From NCBI GenBank assembly GCA_965209045.1, contig CBDBPW010000001.1, forward strand, positions 1,240,001-1,304,000: DNA of 64,000 nt. The letters are read 5' to 3'. A model generated the notes under the pieces. The model worked only from the letters and a program-made list of their open reading frames with translations, had not been told where the DNA came from and ran no database searches. The DNA is from JAJEFO01 sp965209045. GTDB lineage: Bacteria; Pseudomonadota; Alphaproteobacteria; Rhodobacterales; Rhodobacteraceae. The position numbers and the translations under genes are program-made. Shown here piece after piece: positions 17,638 to 26,033 of the stretch. Positions within the stretch are counted from its first letter, which is position 1, and the number at the start of each line of letters is the position of its first letter.

Positions 17638-19209
17638 TCAGGCCCTATAGGCCGGCAGTGGCGACCGGTCTTGAAGCGCGATCATCCGCTTGAGCATCAA
17701 TTCAGACAGTTCGTGCCGGGCCGTCTGTCCGGCAGGTTGATCGTACAGGTTGGTGAGTTCGTCAGGATCGGCCGAAAGATCGTACAACTCGTTCCAGTCT
17801 TCACCTTCTCGCAACGACATTCTGTACCTGTCCGTCACGATGGTCCGCACTCTCTGAGGCCGGTCAAATCCGATCATGAGGCGCTGGCTGTCTTCTTCGA
17901 TGATGACAGCCTCCGGCGACGCAGACGAAAGCAGGTCGCGGCCCTGGATGCCGTTGTAGGGCTGGATTCCGGCCCTGGCCAGGATCGTGGGCGCGATGTC
18001 GATGGATGACGCAAGCCCACCGTCGACCTGCCCATGGCCCGGAGACCTGGGATCATGCCAGATGAACGGCACCCTGATGATGCCTTGGTAATGCAGGAGC
18101 AACTTCAGCATGAGCCCGTGATCGCCCATGTGGTCGCCGTGGTCAGACGAGAAGATGACGACGGTGTCCTCGGAAAGGCCGAAAACATCCAGCCGCCTGA
18201 GCACCCGCCCGATGGCGTCGTCGATCATGGTGATCATGCCGTAGGTCAAGGCGATGATCGATCGGGCTTCGTCTTCCGTTACCGCGAAGGGGTCTTGGCT
18301 GTCTCGAGAGTCGCTCCCTTTCTCGAGCGCCTCACGCATCGCCCGGATCGGTGGGAGGTTTCCCTGGCCGAAAGAGGCGGGGAGCGGGATGTCGGCAGGA
18401 TCATACATGTCCCAGTAGCGGCCCGGAGGCGTGAACGGATGGTGAGGGTCCGGGAACGACATTTGCAGGAAGAACGGCTCTTCGCTCGCTGCACGATCGG
18501 ACAGCCAGGCTTCGGTTCGATCAGCGATCCACGATGTCGAATAGAGCTCTTCAGGGACTGCCGTCCGCCACGCCTGTGGCGCGTTGATGCGACTGCCTGA
18601 CAGCGCGTTCTTCGGCCCTGCGAGCTCGTCGAAGTCCGGGCGCTGCCGGCGAGCCCAAAGCAGGTAGTCGCCGCAGGCACGATCCCCGTGATCTGCAACC
18701 ACTTCAACATGTTCGAAGCCGTAGAAGTCTCCTCCCGTTCGCTCCGCGAGCGGACGTCTCCATTGCGGGGCGACTTCGAGGTCATAGTCGGGCGTGTGCC
18801 GGTTGTTCTTGATCGCATCGCGGAGGTGCCGGCTTGGGGCGACGAGGCCCTCGGCCGGTTCGTACCTGTTCGTGGCAGGAAGACCCGTAAAGCATTGCAA
18901 GTGGGACTTGCCAATGAGGCCCGTCCGGTATCCGGCGTCCCGAAGCAGTTCCGCGAATGTCGTGTGGTCCCTAGACAAGGGTATGCCGTTGTGACGGACC
19001 CCGTGGGCTGAGCACATCCGTCCGGTCATGATCGAGGCGCGGTTCGGCATGCAGATCGGGTTGGCTACATAGAAGCGATCCCATCTCGTGCCTTTGGCCG
19101 CAAGCCGATCGATATTGGGTGTCCGGACTATCGAGTTGCCGCCACTGCCGAGGTGGTCGGCCCGATGCTGATCCGTGATGATGAACAGGAAGTTTGGTCG
19201 CTTGGTCAA
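17638..19209 (-). CDS. Type I sulfatase (arylsulfatase family)
   Basis: A 523-residue alkaline-phosphatase-superfamily sulfatase. It opens with NFLFIITDQHRADHLG (metal ligand Asp in ITDQH), and the formylglycine signature is CMPNRASIMTGR, with catalytic C53, P55 and R57. Later blocks include GLIGKSHL, FPDPHHPF and the second metal site in VIFSSDHGDHMGDHGLM. There is no signal peptide, so it should act in the cytoplasm on imported sulfate esters and needs a formylglycine-generating enzyme elsewhere. Its ATG overlaps the stop of the TRAP permease gene by four bases, pointing to import and desulfation of one substrate. A 588-base internal segment is duplicated at 27826-28413. Confidence 0.94.
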   Translation of the reverse strand: MTKRPNFLFIITDQHRADHLGSGGNSIVRTPNIDRLAAKGTRWDRFYVANPICMPNRASIMTGRMCSAHGVRHNGIPLSRDHTTFAELLRDAGYRTGLIGKSHLQCFTGLPATNRYEPAEGLVAPSRHLRDAIKNNRHTPDYDLEVAPQWRRPLAERTGGDFYGFEHVEVVADHGDRACGDYLLWARRQRPDFDELAGPKNALSGSRINAPQAWRTAVPEELYSTSWIADRTEAWLSDRAASEEPFFLQMSFPDPHHPFTPPGRYWDMYDPADIPLPASFGQGNLPPIRAMREALEKGSDSRDSQDPFAVTEDEARSIIALTYGMITMIDDAIGRVLRRLDVFGLSEDTVVIFSSDHGDHMGDHGLMLKLLLHYQGIIRVPFIWHDPRSPGHGQVDGGLASSIDIAPTILARAGIQPYNGIQGRDLLSSASPEAVIIEEDSQRLMIGFDRPQRVRTIVTDRYRMSLREGEDWNELYDLSADPDELTNLYDQPAGQTARHELSELMLKRMIALQDRSPLPAYRA

Positions 19210-21179
19210 GAATCATCCTCCGGATTCGGGGACGTACGCAAGGCCGACCGGACATCCCATGCCACCAGGCAAAGGCCGACGAGGATTGCCGGGACGTGGA
19301 TTGCCGGGTCGGGGGCCAGCATTGCGAACGCGGCAAGAAATCTGGCGACAATCTCCGGCATTGTCAGCATGCGGCGATCGTGTCCTGAGAGCGCGGAAGA
19401 GAACAGCCAGATGCAGAAGCACGTCCTGGCGACGATCCAGATGAATGGCAGCAGGTTGAACTCCTCGATGACCAGAAGGGTCGGGTAGAAAGCGAAGACG
19501 AAGGGAATGATGAATTTTGCCATTCCCAGGCGGAACGACATGATTGCGGTCGTCAGGGGGTTGGCCCCGGCAATCGGGGCGGCGGCATAGGCCGCGATGG
19601 CGACTGGCGGTGTTAGCGAGGATGCAACCCCGTAGTAGAAGACGAACATGTGGGCGGTCAGCATCGAGACGCCCATGGCCTGGATGGCAGGTCCCATGAC
19701 CAGTATGATGATGAGGTAGGCGGGAAGCGTGGGCATGCCCATGCCTAGGACCAGTGCGCCCGCCATGGCGACCAGCAGAGCAGAGAACAGGCTGTCGCCC
19801 CGGATTGTGGAAATGACGTTGGCGAGCTTGAGCCCCAGACCGGTCGAGTCCAGCGACCCGACGAGGATCCCGATGGCGGCAATGGCAATCAGAAGCGTCG
19901 CGCCCGACTGCGCGCCCTTGATAAATGCCCGCCAGACCCGCAACGGGTCGGACCGGACTTCAGGATTGATGACCGACAGGGCTAGGAGAACGACGACGGC
20001 ATTGAAGCCGGCTGCAGATGTTGAAGACCCTGCCACGAGCGAGCCAATCACGGTCAGGATCGGGCCGACGAACAGGACCGAGTTTATCAGGTCGACCTGG
20101 GTGATCCGGTCACTGACGGCAAGCGGTTCAACTTTGATTCCTTGCCTCCGAGCCTCGACCGTTACGGCTGAAAACAGGCTGAAATAGTAGAAAAGCGCAG
20201 GAACGAGAGCGGCGACGATGATGTTCAGGTATCCGATGCCGGTCAGGTCGGCCATGACCAGGGCCGCAGCCCCCATGATCGGTGGCATGATCTGCCCGCC
20301 GGAAGAGGCCGTCGCCTCGATCCCCGCAGCAAAGGTTGGGGAAAAGCCCCGCTTCTTGATCATCGGGATGGTGAAGGTGCCGGTGCCGACGATGTTGGCA
20401 ACGGTGGAACCCGACATGGTTCCGAACAGGGATGACGCCAGAATCGCTGCATGGGCGGGCCCGCCCCGGGTTCGCCGCGTCACGAGGAATGCGAATTTCA
20501 GAAGCGTGTCGCCGGCTCCCGTGCCTTCCAGGAGGACGCCGAAAATGATGAAGATGAAGACCGTCGACAGAACGATGTTCGTGATGGATCCGAAGACACC
20601 CTTGTTGGTGTTGTACCACAACGCCTCCGCAACCTCCGTCAGCGTGAATCCTGTGTGGGCGAGAATGCCGGGCAGATCCTTGCCGACGAGCAAGTAAAGG
20701 ACTCCAAAGGCGCCAACCCCGAAGAGTCCCCAGCCCCATAGCCTGCGGCAAATCTCCAGGAAGACCACGAGTCCCGCCAAGGCGGGCCAGGCATCTGCCT
20801 GGGTCACGTCGTACAGGGCGACTTCCATCCGTGACTGCACGAAGTAAAAGGACCAGATCGCCCAGAGGCCGGCGGCCATCAGGGCGACATCCATCGCCAA
20901 GTGTGCGGAGGCGCGAGCGCCGGTGACGGGACCCTTCGCGTCCCGCCGGGCTCTGGGAACTGCGATGCCGGCCAGCAGGGCCAGGGCAAAGCCCCCGGCG
21001 CGATGAAACTTGGGTTCGACGAGACCGACGCCCGAACTGTAGAGCGCGATTGCACCGAGCAGACAGCAGGTCAGTGCGGACAGCAACGCAAACACATTTG
21101 CCGTTCCGCCAGACCTTTGGGTCTCCGAGGTCATCAGATCGGTCCCAGCCTGGTCCGAGGAGGTACGGGTGGGCCGCAT
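19206..21179 (-). CDS. TRAP transporter fused permease (TAXI-type)
   Basis: A 657-residue inner-membrane protein joining the small and large TRAP permease subunits. The N-terminal third has the helices of the small subunit. The large-subunit domain starts near NIVLSTVFIFIIFGVLLEGTG and carries the hallmark SGSTVANIVGTGTFTIPMIKKRG and GGQIMPPIMGAAALVMADLTG. ATG 21179 gives the longest form; ATG 21134 (MTSETQRSGG) is equally plausible. It lies 23 bases after the TAXI binding protein and overlaps the sulfatase start. The system drives substrate uptake with an ion gradient. Confidence 0.92.
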   Translation of the reverse strand: MRPTRTSSDQAGTDLMTSETQRSGGTANVFALLSALTCCLLGAIALYSSGVGLVEPKFHRAGGFALALLAGIAVPRARRDAKGPVTGARASAHLAMDVALMAAGLWAIWSFYFVQSRMEVALYDVTQADAWPALAGLVVFLEICRRLWGWGLFGVGAFGVLYLLVGKDLPGILAHTGFTLTEVAEALWYNTNKGVFGSITNIVLSTVFIFIIFGVLLEGTGAGDTLLKFAFLVTRRTRGGPAHAAILASSLFGTMSGSTVANIVGTGTFTIPMIKKRGFSPTFAAGIEATASSGGQIMPPIMGAAALVMADLTGIGYLNIIVAALVPALFYYFSLFSAVTVEARRQGIKVEPLAVSDRITQVDLINSVLFVGPILTVIGSLVAGSSTSAAGFNAVVVLLALSVINPEVRSDPLRVWRAFIKGAQSGATLLIAIAAIGILVGSLDSTGLGLKLANVISTIRGDSLFSALLVAMAGALVLGMGMPTLPAYLIIILVMGPAIQAMGVSMLTAHMFVFYYGVASSLTPPVAIAAYAAAPIAGANPLTTAIMSFRLGMAKFIIPFVFAFYPTLLVIEEFNLLPFIWIVARTCFCIWLFSSALSGHDRRMLTMPEIVARFLAAFAMLAPDPAIHVPAILVGLCLVAWDVRSALRTSPNPEDDS

Positions 21180-21202
21180 CGGCGGTCCACCCCGGGCATC
21201 GT

Positions 21203-22207
21203 TCAGGGACGCAACGCGTCCGGGATCGAAACCCCCGCTTCGTCATAGTATTTCGCTGCACCGGGGTGCAGGGGAACATTGACGGAGGTGAACGCGGTCT
21301 CCGGCGTGATGTCCCTCAGGAAGAACGCGGTCGCGTGGACCTCGTCCAGGTTCTCCCAGAACGACCTTGTCGCGACGTAGACCACATCTTCAGACACGCC
21401 TGCGTGAGTGCCTACGAACTGGGTGAAGCCCAGTGCAGTGATGTCGCCGACCGTCAGCTGCCCCTTGTATACACCGCCGTCGAACTTGAGCATCCCGCGA
21501 CCTGGACGTCCGAAGAGAGCCTGCATCGCCTCCGAGCCGATCACGTCGTCTGGAATCGAGAGAATGCGGAATTCGCCTGACAGTCCGAATTGCTCGATCT
21601 TTGAAGAACCGATTTCCGCCGGACGGACCATCATGTCGATCTTGTTGTCCGCGAGCGCGGCGTAGCCTTCGCCCCAGTTCAGACGGACCGCATTGTAGTC
21701 CTTTCCCGGCTCGTAGCCGGTTATGATCTTGATCAGCGCCTCGGAGGTCGCGGACGCCGATCCCGCCGGCGGCCCCGTGAAGACCGTCTTGCCCTTGAGG
21801 TCCTCCCAGGTCTCGATGCCAGACCCCGCCAAGGTCACGGGATGATAGGCGCCGGCCTTGAAACCGAGAATGGCGCGAAGCTGACCAGCCGCCTCGGGTG
21901 CGTCGTCGACGCTTTCGTACATCCGAGCCTGGTTCTTCATCAGGTTTACAAGCGACGGAACGGTTGAGAAGAAGTCGATTTCCTGCCGACCGCCCTTCAG
22001 CATGGACTTGGTCAGCGTTTGTCCGGCATTGACCTGGATCTCGACTCCAGCCTTTCCGGCCTGGTTCACGAATGTCACGAACATCGTGTGTACCGGATCG
22101 CCGACACCTGCGGTTTCGCCCTTGAATATCTGCGCTCCAGAGGCGGTGGGCGTCGCAATGGCGGCGGTCAGCAATGCCGCAGCCGAGAGAATTCTGAAGT
22201 TGAACAC
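21203..22207 (-). CDS. TAXI-family TRAP solute-binding protein
   Basis: A 334-residue periplasmic receptor. The signal peptide is MFNFRILSAAALLTAAIATP, ending near SGA-Q. Family features include the N-terminal segment around NAGQTLTKSMLKGGRQEIDF and LKGKTVFTGPPAGSASATSEALI. It binds the ligand and delivers it to the fused permease encoded 23 bases downstream; the sulfatase at the operon end suggests a sulfated ligand (inference). The gene is divergent from a LysR regulator. Confidence 0.93.
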   Translation of the reverse strand: MFNFRILSAAALLTAAIATPTASGAQIFKGETAGVGDPVHTMFVTFVNQAGKAGVEIQVNAGQTLTKSMLKGGRQEIDFFSTVPSLVNLMKNQARMYESVDDAPEAAGQLRAILGFKAGAYHPVTLAGSGIETWEDLKGKTVFTGPPAGSASATSEALIKIITGYEPGKDYNAVRLNWGEGYAALADNKIDMMVRPAEIGSSKIEQFGLSGEFRILSIPDDVIGSEAMQALFGRPGRGMLKFDGGVYKGQLTVGDITALGFTQFVGTHAGVSEDVVYVATRSFWENLDEVHATAFFLRDITPETAFTSVNVPLHPGAAKYYDEAGVSIPDALRP

Positions 22208-22250
22208 GGATTCCTCCCTTGGTTTTCGGGGAAACTAGCAAAGGAAATAC

Positions 22251-22269
22251 ATCTGATATAATCAAAGAT
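22251..22269 (+). promoter_or_regulatory. LysR-type operator (T-N11-A) in divergent promoter
   Basis: ATCT (22251-22254) and AGAT (22266-22269) flank 11 bases, the classic T-N11-A dyad of LysR regulators. It sits 26 bases before the LysR start and 44 bases before the TAXI start, so binding could control both directions. Confidence 0.55.
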
Positions 22270-22294
22270 TCTGCACATAACATAAAGGATTGCT

Positions 22295-23188
22295 ATGAAA
22301 CTCGATCCGAAGCACCTCGCCCAGCTCTCGGTCATTGTCGAGGCAGGCTCCTTCCAATCCGCGGCGGACAGGCTTGGATTGACCCAGCCCGCTCTCAGCC
22401 GCAACATGAAGGCGTTGGAGGTGCGGCTGGGAACAACCTTGTTCAATCGCGAAGGACGAAAGTCGGTGCCCAACACGCTTGGCCTCAGGCTCGCCCGCAA
22501 CGGCCAGGCCATTCGGCTGGCTGAAGAGCAGGCAGGCATCTTGGCTGGTCAATCCGCGAAAGGTACTGTCGGAGAACTCAGAATCGGGGCGCCGCCAATC
22601 GTCGCAGGAAGGTTCCTTAGCAGCGCGATGGCAGGCTTCATCCGGGAGAACCCGAACTGCGTAGTCGAGATGAGGACGGGCCTCGTGCACGAACTGCGTA
22701 CCATGCTCGAACGCGGTCAGGTGGACGTCGTCCTCGGCCCACGGAGCCTAGCCGAGCCTTCGGACGGGCTGGACTATGTTCAACTCATCGATGATCGCGT
22801 CGGAATCCTGTGTCGCACCGGTCATCTCCTGACATCTCGAAAGCGTGTGATGCCGTCGGACCTGGAGTCGCAGGCGTGGCTGGCTCATTCTAGGGGCAGC
22901 CTGTTGCGGCAACAGACAGAGGCCGCGATGATCGCATCCGGCGTGGTGTCCATGCACATAGTCTGCGAAACGGACTCCATTCGATCCGTCCTCGAGATCA
23001 TTGCCGACACGGACCTAATCACGACGATGCCCAGGGCCACGACCGAACCCTATCTCGAGGACCGGCTTGCGTTTCTGGACTTTGATCACCCGCAGTTCCA
23101 TCGTCCGCTTGGATCAATCAGGCGAAGCGGCGCGCCTTCAAACCCGGTGGCCGATCGGTTTCTGGCAATGTTGACCGGGGTCGAGTAG
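22295..23188 (+). CDS. LysR-family transcriptional regulator
   Basis: A 297-residue regulator with an N-terminal winged helix-turn-helix (LAQLSVIVEAGSFQSAADRLGLTQPALSRNMKALEVRLGTTLFNR, about residues 6-50) and a C-terminal effector-binding domain from about residue 90. It is divergently transcribed from the TAXI-TRAP-sulfatase operon and probably controls it in response to the transported compound or a product. A degraded copy of its last 55 codons is present at about 30889-31061. Confidence 0.92.
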   Translation: MKLDPKHLAQLSVIVEAGSFQSAADRLGLTQPALSRNMKALEVRLGTTLFNREGRKSVPNTLGLRLARNGQAIRLAEEQAGILAGQSAKGTVGELRIGAPPIVAGRFLSSAMAGFIRENPNCVVEMRTGLVHELRTMLERGQVDVVLGPRSLAEPSDGLDYVQLIDDRVGILCRTGHLLTSRKRVMPSDLESQAWLAHSRGSLLRQQTEAAMIASGVVSMHIVCETDSIRSVLEIIADTDLITTMPRATTEPYLEDRLAFLDFDHPQFHRPLGSIRRSGAPSNPVADRFLAMLTGVE

Positions 23189-23194
23189 CGGCCG

Positions 23195-23430
23195 AACGTT
23201 GCTGGTCCATGCGCCCTGGGAGTTCGGCCCCGTCATTTGCCAGGATCGGACGATTCGAGTTGGCCGCATTGAGAGCGATTACGCCATGGTAGAACGCCAG
23301 GCAAGCGCCTGGAGGCAAGGCGGATCTGTTCCAACACGGCGCGCGATCTCGAGAGGTCCGTGTTTCAGCTCCAACCGTTCTTCGGCCTCGATTCAAGGCG
23401 TGCTTGCGATGCCCGGTCGGCATGGCTGGC
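23195..23430 (+). repeat. Diverged intergenic repeat, copy A
   Basis: The sequence right after the LysR stop resembles that after the LysR remnant at 31062-31350: shared blocks include CGGCCGAAC, CCGTCA-TTGCCAGGATCGG and GGCAAGCGC. The later part (GCGCCTGGAGG, then GAGAGGTCCG) also resembles 27150-27360. The copies are clearly diverged, so this is an old family, not a fresh duplication. Bases 23431-23538, up to the ISAs1 remnant, show nothing recognisable. Confidence 0.5.
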
Positions 23431-23538
23431 GTCCCTGAGCGCGGATTCATGGCTCGACGGAGGGTCCGGGCATCGTCCGGGCAGGCGTGACCGCCCCCCG
23501 GTCTTTCCCGAGGGCGGCGGTCGCGGCGGACGGCGCTT

Positions 23539-23805
23539 TCAGGCGGCTTCTGTCCGCGGCCGCGTGTTTCCGGTCATCCGGAGCATGTCGAGCACCCGCC
23601 TCGGCTTCCTGGCCATGGCGCGCATCGCTTCCGCGACCTCCAGCCCGCGCTGCCTGATCAGGCCGATGGCGAAGCGCCTGAACAGCGTCGTGTTCGCCGG
23701 CCCGTGGCCGGTGCGGATCCGGCTGCGGTCCTCGTCGAAGCTCCAGTCAAGGACATGGTGAGTGGCCTCTATGCGCCAATGGCCGCGGTTCAGCTCCAGC
23801 AGATG
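23539..23805 (-). pseudogene. ISAs1 transposase, 3' fragment
   Basis: The minus strand encodes 88 residues, HLLELNRGHWRIEATHHVLDW, then SFDEDRSRIRTGHGPANTTLFRRFAIGLIR, the conserved C-terminal part of ISAs1 transposases including the catalytic-region glutamate in WRIE. It has no start codon of its own and ends at TGA 23539. It is separated from its 5' part by 1734 bases of IS110-type DNA. Confidence 0.8.
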
Positions 23806-23865
23806 CCGTAATGGGGCGGCGAATCAGGCTGGCGCAGGTCGGGTTCGAAAGGTCGTTGGTCTGGT

Positions 23866-23964
23866 GTCGTTGTCCTTGCCGCACACAACATGTGCTATTG
23901 TGAGCGGCGGAGGCGTTCCGGAGGGAACGCTTCTCGATCACATTGCAACAGAAAGGACAACGAC
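23866..23964 (+). ncRNA. Structured leader of the IS110-type element (candidate guide RNA)
   Basis: GTCGTTGTCCTT (23866-23877) pairs with AAGGACAACGAC (23953-23964), just before the recombinase ATG. Inside lies a second perfect hairpin, GCGTTCC-GGAG-GGAACGC (23913-23930). A weak promoter (TTGTCC, 17-base gap, TGCTAT) overlaps the first arm. IS110-family elements encode bridge/seek RNAs in a non-coding end, so this or the 3' region could be that RNA. That is inference; no transcript is known. Confidence 0.35.
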
Positions 23965-23965
23965 A

Positions 23966-25009
23966 ATGGAAATCTTTATCGGACTGGACGTGTCGCTGGC
24001 AAGCACGTCGGTTTGCGCGATCGGCGCCAATGGGAAGACAGTGAACGAAGCAAAAGTGCCTTCCGATCCCGGATCGCTCGCCGGGCACATGCGCGGGCTG
24101 TCTGGAAACATCGTCGCGGTCGGCCTGGAGGCCGGCCCTCAGTCGCAGTGGCTTCACAAGGGACTCAGCGAGGCCGGGTTCGAGACCGTGTTGATGGAGA
24201 CGAAGCGCGTGAAGTCCGCGCTGAAGTCGGCCCCGGTCAAGACGGACCGGCGGGACGCTGAAGGCATCGCGCAATTGCTGCGCATAGGCTGGTTCCAGCC
24301 CGTGCACTGCAAGTCGGTCGCGTCCCAGGAGAAGCGGGCCCTGCTGACCTCGCGCAGCGCGCTGGTGGAAGGCCTGACGCGGCTCGAGCTCTCCGTGCGC
24401 GGCATCCTTCGCAACTTCGGCCTGAAGCTCGGCCGTGTCTCGAAGGGCCGCTGGGAGGAACGGGTCCGGGACCTGACCGCGGACAACGCGATGCTGTCGG
24501 ACGCGGTCGGGCCGATCCTGCGGCTGCGCAGGCAGATGCGGAGCGAGCTGGCCATGATGACGAAGAAGGTCAGGATCCTCGCCAGGTCGGACGCCACGTG
24601 CCGGCTGCTGATGACGATGCCCGGTGTGGGCCCGGTCACGGCTCTGACCTTCGTCACCGCGGTCGACGACCCGTCCCGGTTCCGAAGGGCGAGGGACATC
24701 GGCGCCTGGGCGGGGCTGACGCCGAAGCGAAGCCAGTCGGGGGAGCGAGACGTGTCGGGCGAGATCACGAGGGCCGGTGACGTCGCGCTGCGCACGGCGC
24801 TCTTCCAGGCCGCCACGTCGATGCTGCACCACGGCAAGAGGATGAGCTGGCTGAAGGCCTGGGCGCTGCGCGTCGCGGGGAGGCGTGGCCAGAAGCGCGC
24901 CACGACCGCGCTTGCCCGGCGCATGGGCGTGGTGCTTCTCCGGATGTGGCTGGACGGGACGGAGTTCCGCTTCGCCCGCGCGGCGGCGATGTCGCCCGAT
25001 CCGGCATGA
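23966..25009 (+). CDS. IS110-family transposase (DEDD recombinase)
   Basis: A 347-residue recombinase. The N-terminal RuvC-like DEDD domain shows FIGLDVSLASTSV (first Asp), VGLEAGPQSQW (Glu) and VKTDRRDAEGIAQLL (paired Asp). The C-terminal Tnp_20 domain carries TMPGVGPVTALTFVTAV and IGAWAGLTPKRSQSGE, and the conserved serine region DVSGEITRAGDVALR. I chose ATG 23966, where family homology starts; an open frame reaches back to 23762 through the element end but is not coding there. All catalytic residues seem intact, so it may still be active. Confidence 0.93.
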   Translation: MEIFIGLDVSLASTSVCAIGANGKTVNEAKVPSDPGSLAGHMRGLSGNIVAVGLEAGPQSQWLHKGLSEAGFETVLMETKRVKSALKSAPVKTDRRDAEGIAQLLRIGWFQPVHCKSVASQEKRALLTSRSALVEGLTRLELSVRGILRNFGLKLGRVSKGRWEERVRDLTADNAMLSDAVGPILRLRRQMRSELAMMTKKVRILARSDATCRLLMTMPGVGPVTALTFVTAVDDPSRFRRARDIGAWAGLTPKRSQSGERDVSGEITRAGDVALRTALFQAATSMLHHGKRMSWLKAWALRVAGRRGQKRATTALARRMGVVLLRMWLDGTEFRFARAAAMSPDPA

Positions 25010-25332
25010 GAATCGCTGCATCGGATCCGCAGCCTGTGATGAAGAGGGAAGGAGCGGGCTCCGCCTCCTGAGAGGCGGCCCGTCCACGGACGTCCCCTTG
25101 CCGGGACGCGGTCCCCGATGATGTCGTGAAGCGCCTCGTTGCCGAACCGCTCTGTCGCGTTCGAGCACGATCTGCAGATGGACACTCGGGGACCTGATTG
25201 GACCAGGCATCATGTAGGCGGCCAACGAGCTGACCACGGACGGAAGGAAGATGCCCGGCGGCGGACGCGACGTGGACCTTCCCGGAAACATGGAGGCAAG
25301 GCCTTGGACGAAACCTGAACGGCTTCGACCCC

Positions 25333-25400
25333 GCCGGGGATTGCCTGGTTCGCCTCGCCAGACTCGTGAGGTCGCTTCGGCGAACCAGGCAATCCCCGGC
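25333..25400 (+). repeat. Perfect 22-bp inverted repeat in the IS110-type 3' region
   Basis: The 22 bases at 25333-25354 are exactly complementary to 25379-25400, with a 24-base loop. The stem would be very stable (core GGGGATTGCCTGGTTCGCC). The outer arm coincides with the edge of a 161-base segment (25379-25539) that has a diverged copy at 46798-46958 in the conjugative element. Confidence 0.85.
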
Positions 25401-25539
25401 TCCGGACCAAAAGCCAACGCCGCTCCCGGCATGACCGCCGCGCCCCTTGCCGCCGGCGCCGGAACATTTTTTGCCAGATTCGGGCCTTGTGGCCGCTCAT
25501 GCACAGGATTCGGTGCTTGACGGTGGGGCCCCATTACGG

Positions 25540-26033
25540 AAGGCGCTTCGGGGAGGCGGCCTCCGGGCCCAGGCTGGTGACCCCGACGGCGGTCTCGGCG
25601 CTCCTCTCGCCGGTCTTGACCTCGGTGACCTCGCGGTGCACGGCGAAGACCTGCCCGACGCCGGGGAACCTGACGTAGTCGTTGATCTCCGACGACACCC
25701 AGATCGAGCGGCGCTCGAGGCGGCCGTGCTCGGGCTTCCCGCTTTCCTGGACGAAGTCCGGGGGGCGCTCCGCCATGGCCTCGTCCATCAGGAGCCGGAT
25801 GTCATCCATCAGGGTCTTCTGGTTGCCCTTGACCGTGAAGAGGAATGCCGCGCCGCGTTCCAGCAGGTAGTCGGCAAGGGCGCGCTGGGTCAGGAGGGCG
25901 TCGACGGTGACGACGCGCCCCGCGACCGTGGCGTCGGGAAGCGTGTCGAGCAGCGGGATGATCGTGCCGATCTCGTTCGTCCGCTTCTCCTCCTGGTCCG
26001 CGCCGGCTCTCATGCCGACTTTTTTTTACCGTG
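25540..26033 (-). pseudogene. ISAs1 transposase, central part in shifted frame
   Basis: The minus-strand frame contains EKRTNEIGTIIPLLDTLPDATVAGRVVTVDALLTQ (catalytic Asp in TVDAL), FLFTVKGNQKTL and HGRLERRSIWV, the middle of an ISAs1 DDE transposase. It follows the upstream frame after a -1 shift at a run of eight A on the coding strand (complement of 26020-26027), and is cut by the IS110-type insertion after SPKR. Its own ATG at 26013 is internal to the protein. Confidence 0.8.

Larger units (their letters stand above)
23806..25539 (+). mobile_element. IS110-type insertion sequence, 1734 bp
   Basis: The element runs from CCGTAATGGGGC (23806-23817) to its exact inverted copy GCCCCATTACGG (25528-25539). 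It has a 160-base leader, one 347-residue DEDD recombinase gene and a 530-base downstream non-coding region with a perfect 22-bp hairpin. Its boundaries are confirmed because removing it rejoins the ISAs1 transposase frame. Inverted ends and a long 3' non-coding flank fit the IS1111 branch better than classic IS110 (family knowledge). Confidence 0.75.

Noticed and set aside
23747..25534. Minus-strand frame of 595 codons across the IS110-type element
   Set aside because: It runs opposite the intact transposase, includes the hairpin region and has no homology.
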